DNA from: Myxococcota bacterium
GTDB lineage: Bacteria; Myxococcota_A; UBA9160; UBA4427
Assembly: GCA_041389495.1 (NCBI GenBank)
Contig: JAWKRT010000009.1
Span: forward strand, 1 to 7,700
DNA: 7,700 bases
Direction: 5' to 3'
Both the position numbers and the translations under genes were made by a program. A model generated the notes under the pieces. The model saw only the letters and a list, made by a program, of their open reading frames with translations. It had not been told where the DNA came from and did not search any database. This document shows, piece after piece, positions 1 to 6,323 of the stretch (positions within the stretch are counted from its first letter, which is position 1; each line of letters starts with the position of its first letter).

Positions 1-141
1 GACGGCCGGCGCGCGCCGCGGCGCGCGGGCAGCAAGCGCTGCCGCAACGATCGCCTCAAGGCCGAGGGGCTCGCGCTGCGCTTCCCGACCTTCCGCGAAG
101 GCTATGCGGACATGCTCCGCGCCGCGCGGGCGGTGCGCTAG
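1..141 (+). CDS. NAD(P)-binding epimerase/dehydratase-like protein, C-terminal end (partial)
   Basis: Only the last 46 codons are present, in the frame that begins at base 1 and ends at TAG 139-141. The visible tail contains SKRCRNDRLK followed by LRFPTFREGYADML. This matches the C-terminus I know from extended-SDR NAD-dependent epimerase/dehydratase proteins of the YeeZ/YbjS kind, where a Lys-Arg-x-x-Asn-x-x-Leu helix is followed by a Tyr/Phe-Pro-x-x-Arg-Glu-Gly motif. The Rossmann fold and catalytic Tyr-Lys lie off the window, so neither cofactor use nor substrate can be judged. The stop lies 4 nt before the GTG chosen for the aminotransferase, which suggests one transcript with coupled translation. 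The family call rests on a short tail and is moderate. Confidence 0.6.
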   Translation, partial: DGRRAPRRAGSKRCRNDRLKAEGLALRFPTFREGYADMLRAARAVR

Positions 142-145
142 GCGC

Positions 146-1303
146 GTGCCGCGCTTCCACGCGGGCCGCGGCTTCGCGCCGGCCGCGCTCGCCATGCCGG
201 GCGCCGTCTACTCGCCCTTCGCCGAGCGCGCGCGGGCCGAGGGGCGCGACGTCGTCGCGCTCCACGTCGGCGACACGTGGATGGAGCCCTTCGAGGGCGC
301 GCGCATGGAGGCGCTGCGCACGGCCGACTACCCGGGCCTGCACCGCTACGGCCCGACGCAGGGGCTGCCCGCGCTCGTCGACGCGCTCGTCGAGAAGGTG
401 CGCGCGCGCAACGGCCTCGCGTGCGAGCGCGCGGGCGTGCTCGTCGGTGCGGGCGCGACCTCGGTCCTCGCGAACGTGATCGGCGCGATCGCATCGCCGG
501 GCGACGAGGTCGCGATCCTCGCGCCGTTCTGGCCGCTCGCGCGCGGCATCGTGCAGGCCTTCCGCGCGACGCCGGTCGAGGTTCCCTTCTACGACCGCGT
601 GCGCGACGTCGACGAGGCGGTCGCCACGGTGCGCGCGCGCATCGGGCCGCGCACGGTCGCGCTCTACGTGTCGAGCCCGTCGAACCCGACGGGCCGCGTG
701 CTGCCGCGCGCGTGGCTCGAGGCGCTCGCCGGGCTCGCGCGCGAGCACGACCTCTGGCTCGTCTCCGACGAGGTGTACGAGGAGCTCGTCTACGAGGGCG
801 CGCACTTCTCGGTCGGCGCCGTCGCGCCCGAGCGCACGGTGTCGGTGTTCTCGTTCTCGAAGACGTACGGGATGGCGGGCAACCGCGTGGGCTACGCGGT
901 CGGGCCGCCGCCGCTCGTCGAGCAGGCGCTCAAGATCGGGACGCACACCGCCTATCACGCGCCCGTCGCCGGGCAGGTCGCCGCGCTGCGCGCGCTCGAG
1001 GGCGGCGCGGAGTGGGTGGCGAACGCGCGCGCCCTCTACCGCGACGCCGGCCGGCGCGCGGCCGCCGCGCTCGGGCTGCCCGCGCCCGAGGGCTCGACCT
1101 TCCTGTTCGTGGACGTCGCACGCGCGCTCGACGAGCGCGGCATGCCGGGCTTCCTCGAGCGCTGCTTCGAGGACGGCGTCCTCGTCGCGCCGGGCGCCTC
1201 GGCGGGCTCCGACTACGCGAGCTGGGTCCGCCTCTGCTACACGGCCGCGCCGCCCGATCGCGTGGCCTGGGCCATCGAGCGCCTCGCGGCGCGGCTTCGT
1301 TAG
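146..1303 (+). CDS. PLP-dependent aminotransferase, class I/II (fold type I)
   Basis: This is a 385-residue cytoplasmic PLP enzyme expected to move an amino group between an amino acid and a 2-oxo acid. Visible motifs, numbered from the GTG start, are HVGDTWMEPF near the N-terminus, SSPSNPTG with PLP-contacting Asn180, VSDEVYEELVY with Asp208 (pyridine N) and Tyr211, SFSKTYGMAGNRVG with Schiff-base Lys239, and WVRLCYT with Arg362, the likely substrate-carboxylate arginine. All key residues are intact and the length suits the family (about 370-400). I chose GTG 146 because the sequence from there (VPRFHAGRG...LAMPGAVYSPFA) resembles the usual N-terminus of this group and begins just after the upstream stop. 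ATG 104 would overlap the upstream gene by 38 nt and add a Cys/Arg-rich, unlikely leader; ATG 194 would drop about 16 residues. There is no clear Shine-Dalgarno, which fits coupling to the upstream gene. The amino-acid substrate cannot be told; an aspartate/aromatic-type aminotransferase is the nearest description. Confidence 0.9.
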   Translation: MPRFHAGRGFAPAALAMPGAVYSPFAERARAEGRDVVALHVGDTWMEPFEGARMEALRTADYPGLHRYGPTQGLPALVDALVEKVRARNGLACERAGVLVGAGATSVLANVIGAIASPGDEVAILAPFWPLARGIVQAFRATPVEVPFYDRVRDVDEAVATVRARIGPRTVALYVSSPSNPTGRVLPRAWLEALAGLAREHDLWLVSDEVYEELVYEGAHFSVGAVAPERTVSVFSFSKTYGMAGNRVGYAVGPPPLVEQALKIGTHTAYHAPVAGQVAALRALEGGAEWVANARALYRDAGRRAAAALGLPAPEGSTFLFVDVARALDERGMPGFLERCFEDGVLVAPGASAGSDYASWVRLCYTAAPPDRVAWAIERLAARLR

Positions 1304-1755
1304 GCCGGGCCGTCCCCGGCGACCACGCGCCAGCCGCGGATCTCGCCCACCACCTCCTGCGGGAGCGCGTGCTCGAGCGCGCCGGCGAGGCAGTGGTCGC
1401 GGTACCAGTCGAAGGGCGCGAGCGGGCCCGGGCCGGGCGCGAGCGCGAGATAGACGTGCGCTTCGAGCGCGGTGCCGTCGCGCGCGTGCACGACGCACGC
1501 GCTCCGCGCGTAGCCCCATTCGAAGCGGTCGAGCGCGGGCCAGTCGGCGCGTGCGAGCTCGAACACGACGCCCCACGCGTCGCGCGCGGCGTGCGGGACG
1601 AGGTTGGCCTTGCCGCTGCCGTCCTTCCCGCGTTTGTTGCAGACGAGCGCGTGGCCCGCGAGGCGCGCCGCGCCGACGGGGCGCGCGCTCGCGATGCGCG
1701 CGCGCAGCCGCGCGGTGCTCATGTTCGATCCGTAGGCGAAGTAGAGATCCTGCAT
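1300..1755 (-). CDS. Gamma-glutamylcyclotransferase-like (GGCT/AIG2 fold) protein
   Basis: This is a 151-residue small cytoplasmic protein. The N-terminus MQDLYFAYGSNM carries the family signature Tyr-Gly-Ser-Asn (residues 8-11), which forms the loop that binds the gamma-glutamyl group. GKANLVPHARDAWGVVFEL (about 49-67, one Ala omitted here) and LDRFEWGY (75-82) follow; Glu79 is the expected catalytic acid. The C-terminal region (YRDHCLAGALEHALPQEVV) matches the family's final helix. Family members convert gamma-glutamyl amino acids or amines into 5-oxoproline and a free amine; some have other gamma-glutamyl substrates, so the exact reaction is open. The frame stays open upstream to 1878, but that would run into the divergent P450 gene, whereas the ATG at 1753-1755 puts YGSN at the usual distance from the start. 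No Shine-Dalgarno is evident upstream. The stop TAA (1300-1302) overlaps the aminotransferase stop on the other strand by 4 nt. Confidence 0.85.
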   Translation of the reverse strand: MQDLYFAYGSNMSTARLRARIASARPVGAARLAGHALVCNKRGKDGSGKANLVPHAARDAWGVVFELARADWPALDRFEWGYARSACVVHARDGTALEAHVYLALAPGPGPLAPFDWYRDHCLAGALEHALPQEVVGEIRGWRVVAGDGPA

Positions 1756-1770
1756 GCGCGCGTGCTGTCG

Positions 1771-1776
1771 TATGCT
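1771..1776 (+). promoter_or_regulatory. Possible -10 hexamer for the P450 gene
   Basis: TATGCT is the most AT-rich hexamer in the 82-nt gap between the GGCT-like gene and the P450 gene and fits a loose sigma-70 -10 box. No convincing -35 is seen 17 nt upstream. If real, transcription would begin near 1782, and both copies of the tandem repeat at 1790-1819 would lie in the leader. This is weak, single-element evidence. Confidence 0.25.
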
Positions 1777-1789
1777 GCCGCCCCCGGAT

Positions 1790-1819
1790 CGCCCGTCGAC
1801 GAAAGCGCCCGTCGACGAA
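1790..1819. repeat. Tandem 14-bp repeat with CGTCGACG palindromes; candidate operator
   Basis: CGCCCGTCGACGAA occurs at 1790-1803 and again, exactly, at 1806-1819, with a period of 16 bp. Each copy contains the 8-bp palindrome CGTCGACG (1794-1801 and 1810-1817). The pair lies within the 82-nt divergent gap, ending 8 nt before the P450 Shine-Dalgarno. Two identical palindrome-bearing sites with fixed spacing at this place suit an operator for a dimeric regulator, but a slipped duplication in GC-rich DNA is also possible. No regulator gene is adjacent in the window. Confidence 0.5.
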
Positions 1820-1827
1820 CGCTCGCG

Positions 1828-1834
1828 AAGGAAG
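1828..1834 (+). promoter_or_regulatory. Shine-Dalgarno that sets the P450 start
   Basis: AAGGAAG contains AAGGA (1828-1832) 5 nt before ATG 1838. It decides the start in favour of MAETLEYDPF over the in-frame ATG at 1754, which would overlap the GGCT-like gene's start on the other strand and add 28 low-complexity residues. Confidence 0.7.
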
Positions 1835-1837
1835 CCG

Positions 1838-3064
1838 ATGGCCGAGACGCTCGAGTACGACCCGTTCGCCGAGATCATGCGCCACGACCCGTTCCCGGTC
1901 TACGCGCGGCTGCGCGCCGAGAGCCCCGTGCACTACGTCGAGCGGCTCGACGCGTGGGCGCTGTCGCGCTTCGAGGACGTGTGGAGCGCGGGCCAGGACG
2001 GCGAGCACTTCGACCAGCCCGGCCCCTCGTTCCAGAACATCGGCGACGAGGAGCCGCCGATCTTCCAGGGCGACGACCCGGGCCGGCGCACCATCTTCAT
2101 GATGAACCCGCCGCACCACACGGCGCTGCGCAAGGCGCTGACCCGCTACTTCTCGCCGCGCGCCGTCGCGGAGCTCGAAGGCGACGTGCGCGCGCAGGTG
2201 CGCGCGTGCCTGGCGAAGGTGCTGCCGACGGGGCGCATGGACGTCATCGCCGACCTCGCGGGGCAGGTCTCGGTCGCCGTCGCGTGCCGGCTGATCGGCC
2301 TCCCGGCCGAGGACGGCGCGATGCTCTCGGGTCTCGTCGCGCGCTTCTTCTCGCGCGAGCCGGGCGTCGAGGGCATGTCGCCCGCGGCGATGGCCGCGGC
2401 CCTCGAGCTGAACGAGTACCTGAAGCGCACCGTCGCGCTGCGGCGTCGCGAGGGCGTCGGCGCGCGCGACGACATCCTCGACGTCTACCTCGCGCAGGCC
2501 TTCGACGGCCAGCCGTACGACGACGACGAGATGGCCGGCCACCTGATGACGCTCGTCGTCGGCGGCACGGAGACGCTGCCGAAGGTCTTCGCGGGCGGCG
2601 TGCTCCAGCTCGCGCGCCACCCCGCGCAGCGCGCGCATCTCGTCGCGCACCCCGACGAGATCCGGGACGCGTTCACCGAGATCCTCCGCTACGAGATGCC
2701 GACCCAGCTCCTCACGCGCAAGGTCCGCAGGGACGTCGAGCTGCGCGGCCAGCGCCTGCGCGAAGGGCAGGGCGTGCTGCTCCTCTACCGCTCGGCGAAC
2801 CGCGACGAGAACGAGTTCGCCGAGCCCGACCGCTTCGACGTCGCGCGCCGCCCGCCGCGCATCCTCTCCTTCGGCCACGGCGGCCACGTCTGCCTCGGCC
2901 AGCACGCGGCGCGCCTCGAGGCGCGCGTCATGTACGAGGAGCTGCTCGCCGCCGTGCCCGAGTACGACGTGCCCGAGGCAAGCGTCGTGCGCGCGCACAG
3001 CGAGTTCGTCGACGGCTATCTCGCGATGCCGATCGAGTTCGAGAAGCGCGAGCTCGCGGGCTAG
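1838..3064 (+). CDS. Cytochrome P450 (bacterial soluble type)
   Basis: This is a 408-residue haem-thiolate monooxygenase, a normal length for bacterial P450s, with no membrane anchor and so cytosolic. Landmarks in order: helix C HTALR with His94 and Arg98, the usual haem-propionate contacts; helix I GGTET (242-246) carrying the acid-alcohol pair Glu245-Thr246 used in O2 activation; helix K ExxR at Glu281-Arg284; the meander ANRDENEFAEPDRFD; and the haem loop FGHGGHVCLG (345-354) with ligand Cys352, an exact FxxGxxxCxG. All catalytic elements are intact. The enzyme needs an electron supply, but no ferredoxin or ferredoxin reductase gene lies in the window, so partners must be elsewhere. The N-terminal style resembles P450s that act on terpenoids, fatty acids or steroids, but the substrate cannot be read from the sequence. 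It is divergent from the GGCT-like gene and convergent with the DUF3604 gene, so it is probably a single-gene unit. Family confidence is very high; CYP family not assigned. Confidence 0.96.
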   Translation: MAETLEYDPFAEIMRHDPFPVYARLRAESPVHYVERLDAWALSRFEDVWSAGQDGEHFDQPGPSFQNIGDEEPPIFQGDDPGRRTIFMMNPPHHTALRKALTRYFSPRAVAELEGDVRAQVRACLAKVLPTGRMDVIADLAGQVSVAVACRLIGLPAEDGAMLSGLVARFFSREPGVEGMSPAAMAAALELNEYLKRTVALRRREGVGARDDILDVYLAQAFDGQPYDDDEMAGHLMTLVVGGTETLPKVFAGGVLQLARHPAQRAHLVAHPDEIRDAFTEILRYEMPTQLLTRKVRRDVELRGQRLREGQGVLLLYRSANRDENEFAEPDRFDVARRPPRILSFGHGGHVCLGQHAARLEARVMYEELLAAVPEYDVPEASVVRAHSEFVDGYLAMPIEFEKRELAG

Positions 3065-3077
3065 GCGCGCAGCCCCG

Positions 3078-5078
3078 CTACGGCGCGTACCAGATCGGCG
3101 ACGTCCAGGCGCGCTCCTGCACGGTCTTGCGGTGGTCGGCCGCGCAGCACGGCTCGAAGCCGCGCGTGATCGTCTCGGGCCGGCTGCAGTCGACGCCGCC
3201 CGCGACGCAGCGCTGCTGGCTCCAGCGGCACGTCGGGTTCTCGAGCACGCGCGCGTAGTAGAAGGCGCCCTGCTTCGCGTCGAAGGCGGGGTCGCGCCAC
3301 ACGGCGCACAGGTTCGCGGCGCCGTCACCGCTCGTCGCGCACGTCGAGGTGTCGACGCTCGCGCCGTTGTCGCCTCCGGCGACGTCGTAGACCTTCTCGT
3401 GCGTCGCGCCCTTCGCGTCGACCCAGCCCTTCACGATCTGCACGCGCTGGAGCGGCGTGCCGGGCGAGGCGGGCGTGCCCGGGTCGGCGAGCGCGGACAC
3501 CGCGAACACGGGCGCGCCGCCCGCCGCGCCGGGCTCCGGGAGGTCGCCGCCCATGGGCACGCCGCCCGCATAGCCTCGCGCCGCGAAGTCGGGCGCCGCG
3601 CACAGGTCGTCGGGGTAGTCCCAGCCGCCGAAGAAGCGCACGACGTGGCGCGGGCCGCTCGTGCCGTACGTCTCGCGTCGCGTGAGTGCCGCGAAGATCG
3701 AGTCGCGCGCGTTCTCCTCGGCCCACACGACGGCGAGCCCGCCCGGGTTGTTCTCGAGGTTGTCGGGCAGGCCGGGCGCGAGGCCCGCACCGGCCGCGAG
3801 GCCCGCGCCGCCGTGGCCCTTCGCGTTGCGCTCGTCGACGAGTCCGGGCGTGCCGAGGTGCGTGTCCGTGCTCGCGATGATCCCGTACTTGAGCGGGTTC
3901 ACGCCGAGCTCCTTCTCGAGCGCGAGCCCTTTCTTGAGCGCCTCGCGCACCATCGCGCTGCGCTTCGGCTTGCCGATGTCGCTCAGCAGCCCGGTGTTCG
4001 TCATGACCGGCGCGCGCGAGATCTGCGCGCCCGCGAAGCTGTCGTAGGGGAGCTTCTCGAAGCCGCACGCCTCGTCGACCGTGTCGCCCGCGAGCAGGCA
4101 CTCCGAGTCGCCCTTGTGCTGCATGATCTCGATGACGGGCTCCATGCGCTGGCGCAGCACGGCCTCCTCGCGCGTCACCTCGCCGTTCGCGTCGGCGAGC
4201 GACGTGAGCTTCGCCGTCATGAACATGAGGCCGTCGCCGCCGAGGTTCGAGTTGTGCGGGATGGTGAGCGCGTCGCAGCCGGTGCCGGCGTCGAGGCACT
4301 CGCGCCGCAGATCCTGCCAGTGCTGCCAGGCGGAGGCGTCCTCGATCCAGTTCGACGGCAGGTCCGTCACGCGGTCGTTCCGGAAGACGACGTTGCGGTG
4401 CAGGTTCTGCGACGTCGCCGTGGCCGTCCACTCGTAGCCGACGAAGCTCGTGAAGCGGCACTCGGCGCTGCGGTCGTACGCCTCCTCGGCGGCGGCGCGG
4501 ATGTCGTTCCACGCGCTGCGCGTGTTGCCGTGGCAGAGCTCGGCGTCCGCGGTCGCCGCGGGGCAGAAGTTCCAGCGCTGCTTGAGCACCATGCCGCGCA
4601 CCGCGAGCGGCGCCGTGAGCACGGGGCGCATGTTCTGGTAGAGCCAGCACAGGTCGCTGTCGTAGCCGGGCGCGCTCGGGTCGTTGCACGTGCGCACCTC
4701 GCCCAGCATCTCGGCGTGGTCCGTGACGACCGTGAAGTCGAGCGGGCGCTCGAGCTGCGCGCTGCGCAGCGCCTGGCCCTTCGCGTCGTACGGCTGGAGC
4801 CCGACGCGCTCGCCCTTCGCGAAGCGGTACGCGTCGCGCGGCGTGTTGCGCGTGTCCTGGGTCGACGCGTCGAACGAGAACGCGGTGTGCACGTGGGTGT
4901 CGCCGAAGAGCGGCTTGCGCAGCGGCTGGTAGTCGGCGCACGCCTCGCGCTGCTCCGTGACGGCGTAGGGGCGCTCGACGGCATCGGCCGACGCGGCTCC
5001 CGGAGCGGAGACGAGCGCGGCGAACGTCGCCGCGAGGAGCGCGGGCGAGAGGAAGCGGACGCGGGGCGCGAGCGGCAT
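3078..5078 (-). CDS. Secreted DUF3604 family protein (PHP-like putative metal-dependent hydrolase)
   Basis: This is a 666-residue protein. Residues 1-32 look like a Sec signal peptide: basic start (MPLAPRVR), hydrophobic core, then an AxA-type site (GAASA, cleavage near 31/32). The mature protein carries the hallmarks I know from DUF3604: FGDTHVHTAFSFDA (58-71; His62, His64), VVTDHAEMLGE (Asp120, His121), VGYEWT (213-218), IPHNSNL (His275), MQHKGDSEC (His321), IASTDTHLGTPG (Asp405, His407), and the C-terminal NPTCRWS and RAWTSPIWY. These His/Asp clusters resemble a PHP-type metal site, so a periplasmic or outer-surface metal-dependent hydrolase is likely; no reaction is established for the family as far as I know. 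Eighteen cysteines, including a CC pair at 644-645, suit disulfide bonding outside the cytoplasm. I chose the start at 5078 because the signal peptide begins there and GGAGG lies 5 nt upstream; the open frame reaching 5408 would run into the divergent SDR gene. The stop is 13 nt from the P450 stop. Confidence 0.92.
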   Translation of the reverse strand: MPLAPRVRFLSPALLAATFAALVSAPGAASADAVERPYAVTEQREACADYQPLRKPLFGDTHVHTAFSFDASTQDTRNTPRDAYRFAKGERVGLQPYDAKGQALRSAQLERPLDFTVVTDHAEMLGEVRTCNDPSAPGYDSDLCWLYQNMRPVLTAPLAVRGMVLKQRWNFCPAATADAELCHGNTRSAWNDIRAAAEEAYDRSAECRFTSFVGYEWTATATSQNLHRNVVFRNDRVTDLPSNWIEDASAWQHWQDLRRECLDAGTGCDALTIPHNSNLGGDGLMFMTAKLTSLADANGEVTREEAVLRQRMEPVIEIMQHKGDSECLLAGDTVDEACGFEKLPYDSFAGAQISRAPVMTNTGLLSDIGKPKRSAMVREALKKGLALEKELGVNPLKYGIIASTDTHLGTPGLVDERNAKGHGGAGLAAGAGLAPGLPDNLENNPGGLAVVWAEENARDSIFAALTRRETYGTSGPRHVVRFFGGWDYPDDLCAAPDFAARGYAGGVPMGGDLPEPGAAGGAPVFAVSALADPGTPASPGTPLQRVQIVKGWVDAKGATHEKVYDVAGGDNGASVDTSTCATSGDGAANLCAVWRDPAFDAKQGAFYYARVLENPTCRWSQQRCVAGGVDCSRPETITRGFEPCCAADHRKTVQERAWTSPIWYAP

Positions 5079-5083
5079 GGAGC

Positions 5084-5100
5084 CCTCCGGAATGGCGGAG
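5084..5100 (-). promoter_or_regulatory. DUF3604 Shine-Dalgarno, partly inside a small hairpin
   Basis: On the minus strand GGAGG (5088-5084) stands 5 nt before the ATG at 5078-5076. Four of its bases also belong to the 3' arm of an inverted repeat, CTCCG (5100-5096), six-base loop, CGGAG (5089-5085). The Shine-Dalgarno role is well supported by position; the hairpin is only 5 bp, so any effect on translation is conjecture. Confidence 0.55.
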
Positions 5101-5217
5101 CCGTGGAGCGGATGCGAACGGGGCGCGCAGCCTATCACGCGCGCGCAGTGGCGCGCGGTCGGGTACACAGTGCGGCCGCGGGCTCCACTCGGGGCGGCGC
5201 GAGGGAGATCCGACCCG

Positions 5218-6030
5218 ATGGCGAGCGACGACGCAGTGCGTGCACCGAGCCCTTCCGAACTCTTCGATCTGCGAGGCGCGAACGCGCTCGTGGTCGGCGC
5301 ATCGAGCGGGCTCGGCGCGCGCATGGCGCGCGTGCTCGCGAGCGCGGGCGCCGGCGTCGCGCTCGCCGCGCGCCGCCGCGACCGGCTCGACGAGGAAGCC
5401 GCGCACATCCGAGCGGGCGGCGCATCCTGCGCGGTCGTCGAGGCCGACGCCGCGCGCGCAGGCGAGATGGAGCGCGCGGTCGCCGAGGCCGAAGCCGCGC
5501 TCGGCGAACTGTCGCTGCTCGTCTACGTCGCCGGCATCTCGCCGCTCGGCCGCGCCGAGCGCCACGCGCGCGCGAAGTGGGATCAGGCGCTCGCCGTGAA
5601 CCTGACGGGTGCGTTCGACGCGTCGCAAGCCGTCGGTGCGCGCTGGATCGAGCGCGGAACGCGCGGCGCGATCGTCCTGGTCGGCTCGATCCTCTCGTTG
5701 GGCGCGAGCGCGACCCACAAGACCGTCGGCTACTCGGCCTCGAAGGCCGGCCTCGCGAACCTCGGGCGCCAGCTCGCCGTCGAGTGGGCGCCCCACGGCA
5801 TCCGCGTCAACTCGATCCTGCCCGGCTACTTCGCGACCGAGATGACGATCGACCCCGCGCACGGCGACATCGCGCCCGACCAGCGCGCGCGCATGGAGAC
5901 GTTCACGCCAATGGGCCGCGTCGGCGCCGTCGAGGAGATCGACACGGCGTTGTTGTTCCTCGCGTCGCCGGCATCGAGCTTCGTGACCGGTGCGCTCGTG
6001 CCGGTCGACGGCGGCTGGACGGCGTGGTAG
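5218..6030 (+). CDS. Short-chain dehydrogenase/reductase (classical SDR)
   Basis: This is a 270-residue cytosolic NAD(P)-dependent oxidoreductase of normal classical-SDR length. The Rossmann glycine motif is GASSGLG (27-33), EADAA (76-80) is the adenine-binding Asp region, NLTG holds Asn128, AIVLVGSILS holds Ser157 (likely catalytic), and YSASK gives Tyr172 and Lys176; VNSILPGYFATEM follows, and the chain ends PVDGGWTAW as in many family members. Two positions depart from the common form: the Thr before the glycine motif is Val, and the usual NNAG is YVAG (103-106). Arg-rich AARRRDRL after the second beta strand would suit NADP(H), by inference. Start ATG 5218 has a purine-rich GAGGGAG (5201-5207) about 10 nt upstream and leaves a short N-terminal extension before DLRGANALVVG; the frame is open further upstream to 5077, but that would overlap the divergent DUF3604 start. 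The substrate is unknown. It is likely a single-gene unit, with a gene-free gap downstream. Confidence 0.93.
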   Translation: MASDDAVRAPSPSELFDLRGANALVVGASSGLGARMARVLASAGAGVALAARRRDRLDEEAAHIRAGGASCAVVEADAARAGEMERAVAEAEAALGELSLLVYVAGISPLGRAERHARAKWDQALAVNLTGAFDASQAVGARWIERGTRGAIVLVGSILSLGASATHKTVGYSASKAGLANLGRQLAVEWAPHGIRVNSILPGYFATEMTIDPAHGDIAPDQRARMETFTPMGRVGAVEEIDTALLFLASPASSFVTGALVPVDGGWTAW

Positions 6031-6080
6031 CGATCGTCGGCTCGAGCGGAGCGAGTTCGTCGGGGAGAGGCGTCCGGCTT

Positions 6081-6135
6081 CGTTCTGCGTCGCATTCGCG
6101 GACGCTGCGAACGGTCGCAGATGTCTTGCGACTGT
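6081..6135 (+). terminator. Adjacent hairpins after the SDR gene; possible terminator
   Basis: Two inverted repeats lie 50-105 nt past the SDR stop. The first pairs CGTTC (6081-6085) with GAACG (6109-6113) and, inside it, GCGTC (6087-6091) with GACGC (6101-6105). The second pairs ACGGTCGCA (6111-6119) with TGCGACTGT (6127-6135) around a 7-nt loop, with one G-T pair. They share bases 6111-6113, so they may be alternatives. No T-run follows, so this is not a standard intrinsic terminator; a Rho-dependent or 3'-end stabilising role is possible. Confidence 0.35.
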
Positions 6136-6209
6136 CTCGCTAGTTCGAACGTCTCGTCGCCCCGCCTGACACGTCGAACGAGAATCACCCATCTCCCGCA
6201 TTCCATCTC

Positions 6210-6225
6210 CGGCGTGTCGGTTGCA
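6210..6225 (+). promoter_or_regulatory. Sigma-54-like -24/-12 element upstream of the PEP-CTERM gene
   Basis: CGGCGTGTCGGTTGCA matches 9 of the 12 defined positions of TGGCACG-N4-TTGCW, with the invariant GG (6211-6212) and GC (6223-6224) exactly 10 nt apart and a complete TTGCA. It would start transcription about 300 nt before the PEP-CTERM gene. Sigma-54 control with the PrsK/PrsR regulators is known for some PEP-CTERM genes. In DNA this GC-rich a chance match is quite possible. Confidence 0.25.
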
Positions 6226-6313
6226 GGGCAGCCTGTCGGAGATCGCGGCCGCATTCGCTCGCGGTCGCGCTTCCGCTCTCACGGCGCGGACCCACCGCAC
6301 GATGTGTGGCGAC

Positions 6314-6323
6314 CCGACGTCGG
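6314..6323. repeat. 10-bp perfect palindrome
   Basis: CCGACGTCGG is its own reverse complement and lies in the gene-free stretch, 218 nt before the PEP-CTERM start. GATGT (6301-6305) and ACATC (6326-6330) flank it as a further inverted pair. It could be a regulator site, but there is nothing to link it to a protein. Confidence 0.3.

Noticed and set aside
104..145. Upstream ATG start for the aminotransferase
   Set aside because: It would add 14 Cys/Arg-rich residues read from inside the upstream gene's coding end; GTG 146 gives the N-terminus typical of the group.
277..3258. Long plus-strand open frame (about 993 codons) in a second frame
   Set aside because: It runs through the aminotransferase, the opposite-strand GGCT-like gene and the P450 with Arg-rich nonsense; stops are simply rare in GC-rich off-frames.
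56..3328. Very long minus-strand open frame (about 1090 codons) across the aminotransferase and P450
   Set aside because: It is an antisense shadow of GC-rich codons. Its translation is Arg/Ala/Glu-rich low complexity with no domain, and the overlapping plus-strand genes have intact catalytic motifs.
5137..5158. GCGCGC-AGTG-GCGCGC inverted repeat between the DUF3604 and SDR genes
   Set aside because: GCGCGC is its own reverse complement and very frequent in this DNA, so the pairing carries no information.
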